64,000 bases of DNA, taken from contig QEVJ01000016.1 of assembly GCA_003576845.1 (NCBI GenBank), positions 1-64,000 on the forward strand. The letters are read 5' to 3'. This stretch comes from Planctomycetota bacterium. Its GTDB lineage: Bacteria; Planctomycetota; Planctomycetia; Pirellulales; PLA5. The notes below the pieces were generated by a model. That model searched no databases. It saw nothing but the letters and a program-made list of their open reading frames with translations, and was not told the DNA's origin. The translations under genes were made by a program, and so were the position numbers. Of this stretch, positions 18,156-26,229 are shown in pieces (positions within the stretch are counted from its first letter, which is position 1; each line of letters begins with the position of its first letter).

Positions 18156-19094
18156 ATGCAGCGTGTTGGTTTGGGTGGTGTATTTGGTTGGCTGGTGTTG
18201 TGCGCTATTTCTCTCGTCGCATGCGGCGGTTGCGGCGGCGGCGGGGGCGAGACAAATAGTAGCGAGAAGCCCTACGGAATTCAGATTGCGGATGCATTGA
18301 AAATTCCCGATGCCGACAGGCGGTGCGCTAAGCTGCTGGCCATCGGGCAAGATGCGCATAAGAACAAGGCTTCTGAATTCGCGGGCCAGGCGACCTCGGA
18401 AGCGGCGAAGGCTGCCGAGCAGGTGAAGGATACTTTGCCGCGGGCGAAGAGTTTCTCTGCGGTCGCCAAGGTTCAAGCTGCGATCGGCCGCAAATCGGAC
18501 GCGAAGCGGTCGGCGAGCAAGGCGGGCGAGGCGGCGGGTAAGATCGAGGAGCTGGGGACGAAGGTCCGGCAGATGCGGGCGGTGGCGGAGGCCTACGCTG
18601 CGGCGGGGGACAGCGGCACAGCGGGCGATTGGCTCAAGAAAGCCGAGCAGGCGGCGATTACGGCCAGCGAGATTACGGTGAAGGTCGATTTGCTGCGGGA
18701 GGTTGCGGCGGGGTTTACGGCCCTGAAGAACAAGGCCGAGGTCGATCGGATCGTGCAGGAGATGCAGGACATTGCCAAGGCGGAAGCCGACGTGGCGACG
18801 CGGGTCAAAGCGCTGATCGATATCGGACAGGCCTTGACGAAGGCGGGCAACAAGGCGGAGGCGGTGAAAGTGCTGAACGTGGCCGTCGAGGAGGCATCCA
18901 AGATCGGGAAGCCGGACGCGGCGATTTACCGGATGTGCGACGCGGCGGAAGCGCTGGCTGCCGCCGGGCAGGGCGCGAAGGCTTCCGAGGTAGTCGAAGC
19001 GGCCCATAAGCTTACGGCCAAGGTGAAAGAGCCGGACGTCCAGGCCGACGCGATGGCGAAGGTGGCGAAGGTTCGGCGGGGGCTGAACGAGTAG
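18156..19094 (+). CDS. Predicted lipoprotein with TPR-like helical repeats
   Basis: This is a 312-residue protein. Residues 1-22 form a lipoprotein signal peptide with lipobox LVAC (lipidated Cys23), followed by a Gly-rich spacer. The rest is Ala/Lys/Glu-rich and consists of about seven helical hairpins of the type AKAEADVATRVKALIDIGQALTKAG, resembling degenerate tetratricopeptide repeats. It is probably a membrane-anchored scaffold facing the periplasm. No catalytic residues are seen and the partner is unknown. It stands alone between two repeat-filled gaps. Confidence 0.75.
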   Translation: MQRVGLGGVFGWLVLCAISLVACGGCGGGGGETNSSEKPYGIQIADALKIPDADRRCAKLLAIGQDAHKNKASEFAGQATSEAAKAAEQVKDTLPRAKSFSAVAKVQAAIGRKSDAKRSASKAGEAAGKIEELGTKVRQMRAVAEAYAAAGDSGTAGDWLKKAEQAAITASEITVKVDLLREVAAGFTALKNKAEVDRIVQEMQDIAKAEADVATRVKALIDIGQALTKAGNKAEAVKVLNVAVEEASKIGKPDAAIYRMCDAAEALAAAGQGAKASEVVEAAHKLTAKVKEPDVQADAMAKVAKVRRGLNE

Positions 19095-19111
19095 TGGTTT
19101 GTCAACGCTGA

Positions 19112-19212
19112 GAATTGGGGTGAGACTGCCGGCTTGTCCAGAAGTGCGATTCGAGCGGCAACGTCAAACGACGACTCTCACTGCCGGACAAGCCAGCAGT
19201 GGCACCCAATTC
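19112..19212. repeat. Long inverted repeat (GCCGGCTTGTCC family)
   Basis: The left arm, GAATTGGGGTGAGACTGCCG and onward (19112-19146), is matched by the reverse complement of 19178-19212 over ~34 bases with few mismatches. It lies between the lipoprotein stop and the radical SAM start. It resembles the element at 29970 in containing GGCTTGTCC and its complement. Confidence 0.82.
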
Positions 19213-19297
19213 GCTGGAACCGAGAGCGCTGCGGCGGTTGAGCGGTGGCGATAATCGATTGGGTCGTGACTGGCTCCTGACGCTTGTCTTATGCGCG

Positions 19298-21175
19298 ATG
19301 CTCAACACGGCTCTTCGCAATTATGTGGTGAACCGGATACTGCCGCGGGTGCGGACGCCGGCGCAGTATTTGGGCGGCGAGTTGAACGTGGTGGTGAAGG
19401 ATCACCGCGCGGTGCGCGGCAAGTTGTGCCTGGCGTTTCCCGACGCTTACACGATCGGGATGAGTCATCACGGGTTGCAGGTGCTCTACACGCTAATGAA
19501 TAGCGACCCGGATTGGGCTTGCGAGCGGGCGTTCACGCCGTGGCTCGACATGGAGGCGGAACTTCGCGCGCACGATGTGCCGCTGTATAGCCTGGAGACG
19601 TTTACGCCGCTGTGCGATTTCGACGTGCTCGGCTTTACGCTGCAGTACGAGATTTGCTCGAGCAACATTCTGACGATGCTCGATTTGGGACGGATTCCGC
19701 TGCGGTCCGTCGAGCGGACGATGGCCGACCCCTTGGTGATTGCCGGGGGCCCTTGCGCGCAGAATCCGGAGCCGTTTGCGCCGTTCGTGGACGTGTTCGT
19801 GACGGGGGACGGGGAGCCGAGTTTGCCGCGGATTTGCAATGAGTGGCTCGAATTGAAGCGGGAGTCGGGATTCGGGATTCGGGATTCGGGGAAGAATGGT
19901 AGTCCGAACGCTCGATCCTCGATCCTCGATCCTCAATCCTCGCGCCGGCAGCGCGAAGAGATGCTTGCGCGATTGGCGGCGAAGCTTCCGTTTGCGTACG
20001 TGCCGCGGTTTTATGAGCCGGAGTATTCGGCTGGGGATGGGCGGTTCGTGGCGATCAACCGGACGCGGGCCGACGTGCCGGAGACGATCGAACCCTCCGT
20101 TATTTCGGATTTGGACGCGATTGAGCTGCCGACGAAGCCGATCGTGCCGTTCGTGGAGTGCGTTCACGATCGGATTGCGATCGAGATCATGCGCGGGTGC
20201 CCTTGGCAGTGCCGGTTTTGTCAGAGCACGGTGATCAAGCGGCCGCTAAGGATTCGCGAGGTCGAGACGATCGTCGAAGCGGCGCTCGAATCATATCGGA
20301 ACACGGGCTACGACGAAGTGTCGATCCTGTCGCTGTCGTCGAGCGATTATCCGCACTTCGAGGAGTTGGTGCGGCGGCTCGGCGAGGTGTTCAACCCGTT
20401 GGGCGTGAACTTGCAGATTCCGAGTCTGCGGGTGAACGAGATGCTCAAGACGGTGGCGCGGATCATTCCGGCGACGAGCCGGAGCGGGCTGACGCTGGCG
20501 CCGGAAGTGGCGCGGGACGACATGCGGGAGCAGATTCGCAAGAAGATCAAGAACGAGGACTTGTACGAAGGCTGCCGCGTGGCGTTCGAGAACAGGTTCA
20601 ACCGCGTAAAGCTGTATTTCTTGTGCGGATTGCCGGGCGAGCGGCAGGTCGATCTCGACGGGATCGTGGATATGGCGGAGACGATCGCGCGGATCAGCCG
20701 CGAGGTTCGCGGGCGGTATTTGGAGGTCGTGGCGAGCGTGTCGAACTTCGTGCCGAAGGCACACACGCCGTATCAGTGGAACGCGATGCAGCGGCGGGAG
20801 TATTTCGATTGGGCGCACCGGTACATGCGGCGGCGGGTGAAGATCAAGTCGGTGAAGCTCAAGTATCACGACACGGAAACGAGCCTGCTGGAAGGCATTT
20901 TGAGCCGAGGCGACCGGCGGGTGGCGGAGGCGGTCGAGTTGGCATGGCGGCGCGGTTCGCGGCTGGAAAGCTGGACCGAGCAGATGAAGGCGGAGTTGTG
21001 GTGGGACGCGCTGCGGGACGCGGGCATCGACATCGAGCAGGCGTTGCACCGGCCGTACGAACTGGTCGACCGATTGCCGTGGGACCACATCAACGTGAAG
21101 AAGGGGCGGACGTTCCTGGAAAAGGAGCACGAGCGGTCGGTGGTGCAGCTTTCGGCGATGGCGGATGCGGAATGA
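19298..21175 (+). CDS. B12-binding-type radical SAM protein (TIGR03960-like)
   Basis: This is a 626-residue cytoplasmic iron-sulfur protein. The N-terminal half resembles the cobalamin-binding-like domain of the family (AFPDAYTIGMSHHGLQVLY, GGPCAQNPEP). The SAM cluster motif is GCPWQCRFC (Cys301, Cys305, Cys308). Next come LSLSSSDYPHF and NLQIPSLRVNEM, as in TIGR03960-type proteins, which often neighbour a DUF2344 protein; none is seen here. The reaction is unknown. Residues ~188-217 (around FGIRDSG and SILDPQSSRRQ) are encoded by an in-frame heptad repeat insertion and are foreign to the family fold. ATG 19298 is chosen because homology begins there; the longer frame runs into the upstream repeat. 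Confidence 0.85.
   Translation: MLNTALRNYVVNRILPRVRTPAQYLGGELNVVVKDHRAVRGKLCLAFPDAYTIGMSHHGLQVLYTLMNSDPDWACERAFTPWLDMEAELRAHDVPLYSLETFTPLCDFDVLGFTLQYEICSSNILTMLDLGRIPLRSVERTMADPLVIAGGPCAQNPEPFAPFVDVFVTGDGEPSLPRICNEWLELKRESGFGIRDSGKNGSPNARSSILDPQSSRRQREEMLARLAAKLPFAYVPRFYEPEYSAGDGRFVAINRTRADVPETIEPSVISDLDAIELPTKPIVPFVECVHDRIAIEIMRGCPWQCRFCQSTVIKRPLRIREVETIVEAALESYRNTGYDEVSILSLSSSDYPHFEELVRRLGEVFNPLGVNLQIPSLRVNEMLKTVARIIPATSRSGLTLAPEVARDDMREQIRKKIKNEDLYEGCRVAFENRFNRVKLYFLCGLPGERQVDLDGIVDMAETIARISREVRGRYLEVVASVSNFVPKAHTPYQWNAMQRREYFDWAHRYMRRRVKIKSVKLKYHDTETSLLEGILSRGDRRVAEAVELAWRRGSRLESWTEQMKAELWWDALRDAGIDIEQALHRPYELVDRLPWDHINVKKGRTFLEKEHERSVVQLSAMADAE
19862..19955. repeat. Heptad arms inserted in frame within the radical SAM gene
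   Basis: The left arm has three GATTCGG-type units (~19866-19890). The right arm has about four CTCGATC-type units (~19911-19941). The intervening ~20 bases keep the reading frame open, giving roughly 30 extra residues just before the conserved REEMLARLAAKLPFAYVPRF segment. The two arms carry different units that pair only partly. Confidence 0.82.
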
Positions 21176-21217
21176 TGGGGCGTGGACAGCGGGCAGTGAA
21201 CAGTGGACGGTGGACGT
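21176..21217 (+). repeat. Heptad run (GTGGACA unit) after the radical SAM stop
   Basis: About five units (GTGGACA, GCGGGCA, GTGAACA, GTGGACG, GTGGACG) begin a few bases after the radical SAM stop. The same unit type, in the same orientation, recurs at 21712 beyond the hypothetical gene. Confidence 0.78.
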
Positions 21218-21243
21218 GGTTCGTCGCGGGAGCGACCGCGCGA

Positions 21244-21705
21244 TTAGCTATCTTGGACGATCGAGTGCTGGAAGCCTAACGAGTCGAAGCTGGCGAGGAG
21301 GGCGGAGCGGGCGACGTTTTCCAGATGGGTGCGGACGTTGTGCTCGTGGCAAGTGAACGCGGCCTGAAACACGGCTGGCGGCACGAGGACTTGGGCGATC
21401 GTGGTGCCTTCGTTCTGATTGAGGCGCGTTCGGGCGAGGGCGGCGTTGTTGACCTGAATCTGGAGGTTCGCGGCGCCGGTGGACGTGTTGGCCTGGCGGT
21501 CGAGACGTACGGTGAAGGCCGCGTTTCGGCGTTGGAAGTTGCCGATATCGGTGATTTCGCGTCCGGCGGGATCGAGATGCTCGAACCGCAAGGCGGAGAC
21601 GACGTCGCGGACTTCGACGGGATGGGCAAGGCCGCGGACGCGGGGCGAAAACCCGCGGATTTTGACGGCGTCTTTGACCCAGGAGAAATGGGGTAGTTTT
21701 GCCAT
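21244..21705 (-). CDS. Hypothetical protein
   Basis: This is a 153-residue product that I do not recognise. It has no signal peptide or membrane segment. The middle (NLQIQVNNAALARTRLNQNEG) is Asn/Gln-rich and could be beta-structured. Near the C-terminus, FTCHEHNVRTHL holds a Cys and three His that could bind metal, though this is speculation. The ATG at 21705 has no good ribosome-binding site and follows a heptad-repeat run directly on its own strand. The gene converges on the radical SAM gene and is bracketed by GTGGACA-type heptad runs in direct orientation. Confidence 0.5.
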   Translation of the reverse strand: MAKLPHFSWVKDAVKIRGFSPRVRGLAHPVEVRDVVSALRFEHLDPAGREITDIGNFQRRNAAFTVRLDRQANTSTGAANLQIQVNNAALARTRLNQNEGTTIAQVLVPPAVFQAAFTCHEHNVRTHLENVARSALLASFDSLGFQHSIVQDS

Positions 21706-21711
21706 GGATAG

Positions 21712-21900
21712 AGAGCAGCGGGTAGTGGGCTGTGTGCAGTGGTCAGTGGGCAGTAGGTCGTGTACGGAGCGCGGCCTTTTTCCAAGGAGTATTCTCGCCG
21801 CGCGCAGGGCCGCGGTTGACTGAATTCTTTCCGGATCGGCAAGGGTCGCAACACAAGCGCTGCACGACGCGTCTGCGGACTACTGGTTACTGTCTACTTT
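21712..21900. repeat. Heptad arms between the hypothetical gene start and pepP stop
   Basis: The left arm (~21712-21768) has about eight units of GTGGNCA type (GCGGGTA, GTGGTCA, GTGGGCA). The right arm (~21877-21896) has GGTTACT and GTCTACT units, the reverse-complement orientation, and its last unit includes the CTA that is the complement of the pepP stop codon. About 110 bases of unrelated sequence separate the arms. Confidence 0.75.
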
Positions 21901-23189
21901 GCGCGGGCCATGAGCGCTTCGATCTCGTCAGCCTCGACCGGGATGCCTGCCATCAGGTCGACTGGGCCGGTTTCGGTGATGAGGACGTCGTTTTCGATTC
22001 GGATGCCGAAGCCTTCTTCGGGGATGTAGATGCCTGGCTCGACGGTGATGACCCAGCCGGGTGCGAAGGGTTCGTGGGGCGAGCCGACGTCGTGGACGTC
22101 GAGGCCGAGCGGATGGCCGAGGCCGTGCATGAAGTATTTGCGGCAGGGCGGCTCGTCGGGGTCGTAGGGCTTTGTGAGGTCTTCTTCTTTGAGGAAGCCG
22201 AGTTGCAGGAGTTCGTCGTTCATCATGGCCTGGGCTTCGCGGCGCCACTGGCGATTGACCTTGCCGACGACGGCGCCGGCGATGGACGCCCGCATGACGC
22301 GGAGGACGGCGTCGTAGACGGCGCGTTGGCGGGGCGTGAAGCGGCCGCCGACGGGAATGGTCCGCGTGAGGTCGGCGTTGTAGTTGGCGTAGCTCGCGCC
22401 GACGTCGAGGAGCAATAGATCGCCGTCGTGGCAGGGCTGGTCGTTGGCGATGTAGTGGAGGACGCAGGCATTTGCGCCGCCGGCGACGATGGGCGTGTAG
22501 GCGAATTTGGCGCGGCGGCGAGTGAATTCGTGGATGAACTCGGCTTCGACTTCGCATTCGTTCACGCCGGGGCGGACGAACGAGAGGACGCGGCGAAAAC
22601 CAGAGTCGGTAATGTCGATCGCCTGCTTGAGCAGGTCCAGTTCGGCGGGCGACTTGACGAGCCGCAGGCGATGCAAGAGCCGGGCGAGGCGGTGGTACTG
22701 GTGCAGCGGGTAGCGGCGGCGGCAATCGCGGACGAAGCGTTCGTCGCGGGTTTGCACTTCGCGGGTGGAGCGGGCGTGCTCGTTGCTATTGAGGTAGACG
22801 TGCTCGGCTTCGCACATCAACTGATGGAAGATGGTCGGAAAGTCGGAAAGCCACTTGACGGTTTTGACGCCGGAGACGGCCGTGGCTTCGTCCTTGGAGA
22901 GCTTGTGGCCTTCCCAAGTTTTGAGATGCTCGTTGGGCTCGCGGAGGAACAGGATTTCGCGGTGCTTTTCCTCGGCGGAGTGTGGCGCGAGGACGAGGAT
23001 CGACTCTTCCTGCTCGATGCCGGAAAGATAGAAGAGATCGGCGTTGGGATGGAGCGGGAGCGAACCGTCGGCGTTGGTCGGCAGGACGTCGTTGGCGTTG
23101 ACGACGGCGACCGCGTTGGGCAGGAGCAGCTCGGCGAGGCGGCGACGGTTGTCGGCGAAGAGGTCGGGAGCGATGGGGGCGTGACGCAT
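21894..23189 (-). CDS. pepP: Xaa-Pro aminopeptidase PepP (M24B)
   Basis: This is a 431-residue metallo-aminopeptidase that removes N-terminal residues preceding proline; it is cytoplasmic and usually binds two Mn ions. The N-terminal creatinase-like domain covers residues ~1-170 (FYLSGIEQEESILVL). The catalytic pita-bread domain shows the metal ligands in order: Asp in LLLDVGASYANYNADLTRT (two Asp), His in HGLGHPLGLDVHD, Glu in TVEPGIYIPEEG, and a final Glu in IRIENDVLIT. Length and motif order match PepP. The ATG at 23189 directly follows a G-rich heptad arm and has no Shine-Dalgarno sequence. It is probably co-transcribed with the upstream AAA+ gene. Confidence 0.95.
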   Translation of the reverse strand: MRHAPIAPDLFADNRRRLAELLLPNAVAVVNANDVLPTNADGSLPLHPNADLFYLSGIEQEESILVLAPHSAEEKHREILFLREPNEHLKTWEGHKLSKDEATAVSGVKTVKWLSDFPTIFHQLMCEAEHVYLNSNEHARSTREVQTRDERFVRDCRRRYPLHQYHRLARLLHRLRLVKSPAELDLLKQAIDITDSGFRRVLSFVRPGVNECEVEAEFIHEFTRRRAKFAYTPIVAGGANACVLHYIANDQPCHDGDLLLLDVGASYANYNADLTRTIPVGGRFTPRQRAVYDAVLRVMRASIAGAVVGKVNRQWRREAQAMMNDELLQLGFLKEEDLTKPYDPDEPPCRKYFMHGLGHPLGLDVHDVGSPHEPFAPGWVITVEPGIYIPEEGFGIRIENDVLITETGPVDLMAGIPVEADEIEALMARAK

Positions 23190-23388
23190 TGTCGGGGGGC
23201 AGGGGTCGGGGGTCGGGATTCAGGGGTCAGGGGAATACGTGGCGACACGGCGCCACGTTTGCGCGCGTGCATTTTGGCCCGGATTGCGCGGTCGTGAAAG
23301 ACGCCCGCGAGTTTAGGTCGGCGCCGCAATCGCCGAATCCCGAATCCCGAATGCCGATTCCTGACCCCCGACACCTGACCCCCGACTA
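23190..23388. repeat. Heptad inverted arms between the AAA+ stop and pepP start
   Basis: The left arm (23190-23233, GGGGTCG and GGGGTCA units) touches the pepP start codon. The right arm (23330-23388, GAATCCC and CTGACCC units) reaches into the stop codon of the AAA+ gene. The outer ~33 bases of the arms are complementary with a few mismatches. About 95 bases of ordinary sequence lie between the arms. The element therefore fills the whole gap between two co-directional genes. Confidence 0.88.
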
Positions 23389-24681
23389 CGACATGCCCTG
23401 GACCACCGTGAAGTAGCTGCGGACGACGATGTCGAAGTATTCGGGCTTCATTTCGAGGGGGATGTCGTGGTAGGCGTGGCAACGGCGCATGCGGAGTTTG
23501 CGGGGCTTGTAGTGGTTCTCGATGAGGTAGTCGACGACTTCGCTATCGTAGTCGCAGTTGTAGGAGGCGGCGTAGAGCTGGAAGAGGTCGTGGAATTCCT
23601 TTTCGTTCGGGTCGGTGATCTCGATTTTGTAGGGAATGCGGCGGAGGAAGGCTTCGTCGACGAGGTCCTTCGGCTCGAGGTTGGTCGAGAAGATGATGAG
23701 CTGCTCGAAGGGGACTTGGATCTTCTTGCCGGTGGCGAGCGTGAGGAAGTCTTGCCGCATTTCGAGCGGGACGATCCAGCGGTTGAGGAGTTCGAGCGGT
23801 TCCATCCGCTGGCGGCCGAAGTCGTCGATGAGCAAGCAGCCGCAGTTGCTCTTCATTTGCAGCGGGGCTTCGCTGATGTTGCCGCGGGGATCGTGGCGGA
23901 TTTCGAGCGAGTCCATCGTGAGCTCGCCGCCGACCATGACGGTGGGGCGGCGGATTTTCACCCAGCGGGCATCGTGCTCGGCTTTGACCAGGCTGCTCTC
24001 GGTCGGCGGCACGATCTCGTGATAGGCCTCGTCGTAGACCTTGACGATCTGGTTGTCGTCGACGACGGCGGAAGGAATCCAGATCGACTGGCCGAAGCAC
24101 ATCGTGATGCACTTGGCAAGGGTCGATTTGCCGTTGCCGGGCGCGCCGTAGAGGAACAAACCCGCGCCGGAGTTGATGGCCGGGCCGAGCGAATCGTACA
24201 GGCTGGGGTCGACGCAAATTTTCGCGAAGGCGCGTTCGAGGTTCTCGCGGCGTGGGGCTTCGGCGCGAATCGTTTGGGCTTCGACGGACACGATGTAGTC
24301 GGCGAGCGGGGCCGGTGCGGGACCGACGTAGGCACACGCGGCGGCGTAGGTCGCGGCGCGCTCTTGGCCTTGCTCGGTGAGCTTGTAGTAGTAGTCGGAC
24401 AGCGGCGCGGAGCCGGTGTGGCAGATCACCATGCGGGCGCGAAGCTGCCGGAACAGCTCTTCGAGGATGCCGAACGGCAGGCAGATTTGCTGGGCGATTT
24501 GGCGCCCGCTCGCCGTGCCGATCAAGGCGAGGTATTTGAGCACGAGCGATTCGACCATGCCGGCGGTGAGGCCGGTTTCGTCGAGCGAGCGCGGCGGCGT
24601 GGGCCAGTAGCCGTCGTCGCGCAAGAGGTTGGCGAGAATGCCGGAGCCGACGACGGACGAGTGGGTATCGGTGGCGGGCAT
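23386..24681 (-). CDS. AAA+ ATPase with N-terminal winged-helix-like domain
   Basis: This is a 431-residue cytoplasmic protein. Residues ~20-110 look like a winged helix (TGLTAGMVESLVLKYLALIG, then DYYYKLTEQGQERA). The AAA+ core has Walker A GAPGNGKST (~178-186), Walker B CLLIDDFG (~282-289), sensor 1 IIFSTNL, and an arginine-finger candidate in FLRRIPYKIEI. The C-terminal helical lid has NHYKPRKLRMRRCH. It looks like a MoxR- or DnaC-like loader or remodelling ATPase; the partner is unknown. It lies immediately upstream of pepP on the same strand. The start codon directly follows a heptad arm with no Shine-Dalgarno sequence. Confidence 0.82.
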   Translation of the reverse strand: MPATDTHSSVVGSGILANLLRDDGYWPTPPRSLDETGLTAGMVESLVLKYLALIGTASGRQIAQQICLPFGILEELFRQLRARMVICHTGSAPLSDYYYKLTEQGQERAATYAAACAYVGPAPAPLADYIVSVEAQTIRAEAPRRENLERAFAKICVDPSLYDSLGPAINSGAGLFLYGAPGNGKSTLAKCITMCFGQSIWIPSAVVDDNQIVKVYDEAYHEIVPPTESSLVKAEHDARWVKIRRPTVMVGGELTMDSLEIRHDPRGNISEAPLQMKSNCGCLLIDDFGRQRMEPLELLNRWIVPLEMRQDFLTLATGKKIQVPFEQLIIFSTNLEPKDLVDEAFLRRIPYKIEITDPNEKEFHDLFQLYAASYNCDYDSEVVDYLIENHYKPRKLRMRRCHAYHDIPLEMKPEYFDIVVRSYFTVVQGMS

Positions 24682-24722
24682 GGCGGGTCGGGGGTCGGGA
24701 GTCGGGGGTCAGGGGCCGGGGC
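24682..24722 (-). repeat. Heptad arm abutting the AAA+ gene start
   Basis: Units of GGGGTCG/GGGAGTC type run directly up to the start codon of the minus-strand AAA+ gene. Only one arm is obvious. The rest of the gap to 24941 shows no gene. Confidence 0.8.
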
Positions 24723-24941
24723 GAACGGTTCGGCGCGAGGCCCCGCAAGTTTAGGTCGCGGGGGCGGCAGAAGGATTGCCCGCGAATCGGCGGCGTGTCG
24801 ATTGGCGCGGTTGTAGCGGCGGGGTGCCTCGATGGCGGCATATCCGGCAGAGTCCGGGCGGCCCGCAACGTTCGCGCGACGGAGTAGGCTTGTTGTAGAG
24901 AGCCACCACGATGCGTCTTCGTCGATCGAGAGGGTTGTGAC

Positions 24942-25226
24942 ATGTTGATCGAAATGGAATCGCTGACCGACGAGCAACGGGCGTTGCTCAAAGCGGCCGT
25001 CGGCAACGGGGGAAGTCTGGCGTTGTTTCGCCGGAGCGACACGCGCGGACCGGCCGTCCGCACGCCGACGCGGAAGTTCTTCGATCCGCGCGACTCGAGC
25101 GTCGCCCAGCGTTACATCGACAGTCTGCGGAGTCTCGTCGAGCTGTCGATGCTGCGGCCGAAGTCGGCCGAAATTTTCGAGCTGACGAACCAAGGCTGGG
25201 AGATGGCGGCGAAGGTTGGGCGGTAG
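24942..25226 (+). CDS. Small hypothetical protein, possible winged-helix fold
   Basis: This is a 94-residue product with no recognised family. The N-terminus (ESLTDEQRALLKAAVGNGG) and the C-terminus (RYIDSLRSLVELSMLRPKSAEIFELTNQGWEMAAK) have the helix-turn-helix-wing look of small DNA-binding domains, close in style to the N-terminal domain of the adjacent AAA+ protein (LTEQGQERAA). The middle contains a basic stretch. A second ATG four codons in is also possible. It is divergent from the AAA+ gene across a 260-base gap. The open frame and composition fit a real gene; the function is unknown. Confidence 0.6.
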   Translation: MLIEMESLTDEQRALLKAAVGNGGSLALFRRSDTRGPAVRTPTRKFFDPRDSSVAQRYIDSLRSLVELSMLRPKSAEIFELTNQGWEMAAKVGR

Positions 25227-25315
25227 GTGGAAGGATCGGGGATTGAGGATTGAGGATTGAGGATCGAGGGGCAGACGGCATTTCCCTCAATCCTCGATCC
25301 TCGATCCTCGCCCCT
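25227..25315. repeat. Heptad inverted arms (GAGGATT unit)
   Basis: The left arm (~25232-25270) has GATTGAG units and a final GATCGAG. The right arm (~25284-25315) has CTCAATC and CTCGATC units. The loop is only ~13 bases. Where the arms differ (T opposite G), the pairing would be a G-U wobble in RNA. It fills most of the gap between the 94-residue gene and the alpha/beta hydrolase. Confidence 0.87.
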
Positions 25316-25384
25316 TGCGACTCGCGTTCTACGCACTCGCCTTGCCCTCTGCTATGCTGAACTCCAACCCCGCGGAGTTCGGCC

Positions 25385-26176
25385 ATGCCCAGCATTTACG
25401 TCGGCGACTTGTGGATCAACGTGATCGACCGGGGGATGGGCTCGCCCGTGCTGCTCGTGCACGGATTTCCGCTCGATCATCGGATGTGGAACGAACAGAT
25501 CGAGCTGTTGTCGACGCGGCATCGCGTGATCGCGCCGGATTTGCGCGGATTCGGCGGGAGCTTCGGCGCGGCGGGGACGACGACGATGGCCCGATTTGCC
25601 GACGACTTGCGGCTTGTGCTCGATCAATTGCGCGTGGACGAGCCAGTGGCGTTCTGCGGCCTGTCGATGGGCGGCTACATCGCCTTCGAGTTCTGGCGGC
25701 GGCATAGCGTTCGCGTCGGTTCGCTGGTGCTGTGCGACACGAAGAGCGCCGCGGATGCTCCGGAAGCCGCCCGCAATCGCCGGCTATTGGCGGATCGCAT
25801 CCTCGCGGCGGGCGCGGACGATCTGGCCGACCTGATGCTTCCCAAGTTGCTCGCGCCGGCGTCGATCAACAATCAACCGCAGACGGTCGAGCGGATTCGC
25901 GAGATGATCGTCAAGGCGGAAGCGCCCGGCGTCGCGGCGGCGCTGCGGGGGATGGCGGAGCGCGCCGATTCGACGGGCATCCTCGGCGAGATTCACGTTC
26001 CGACGCTGTGCATCGTCGGCGAGCAGGACGCGATTACTCCGCCCGACGAGATGCAGGAGATGGCGGCGAAGATGCCGAACGCGACGTGCGTTATCATACC
26101 GGAAGTCGGCCACATGACGCCGATGGAGAACCCGCACGCAGTGAACGACTCACTGCTGGCCTTTCTGCGACTTTAG
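25385..26176 (+). CDS. Alpha/beta hydrolase
   Basis: This is a 263-residue cytoplasmic hydrolase. The oxyanion region is LLVHGFPLDHRMW (~23-35) and the nucleophile elbow is CGLSMGGY with Ser94. The acid is probably the Asp in IVGEQDAITPP, and the catalytic His is in EVGHMTPMENP near the C-terminus. This layout matches the 3-oxoadipate enol-lactonase/haloperoxidase-like branch, whose substrates vary, so no specific reaction is assigned. The ATG at 25385 fits the start of the fold. Downstream lies the less GC-rich small-gene patch. Confidence 0.9.
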   Translation: MPSIYVGDLWINVIDRGMGSPVLLVHGFPLDHRMWNEQIELLSTRHRVIAPDLRGFGGSFGAAGTTTMARFADDLRLVLDQLRVDEPVAFCGLSMGGYIAFEFWRRHSVRVGSLVLCDTKSAADAPEAARNRRLLADRILAAGADDLADLMLPKLLAPASINNQPQTVERIREMIVKAEAPGVAAALRGMAERADSTGILGEIHVPTLCIVGEQDAITPPDEMQEMAAKMPNATCVIIPEVGHMTPMENPHAVNDSLLAFLRL

Positions 26177-26229
26177 CCAAAAAGGGTCAGGATTGGCCAT
26201 CCAGCTTCGCGAATTCGACGTTCCGGCCG

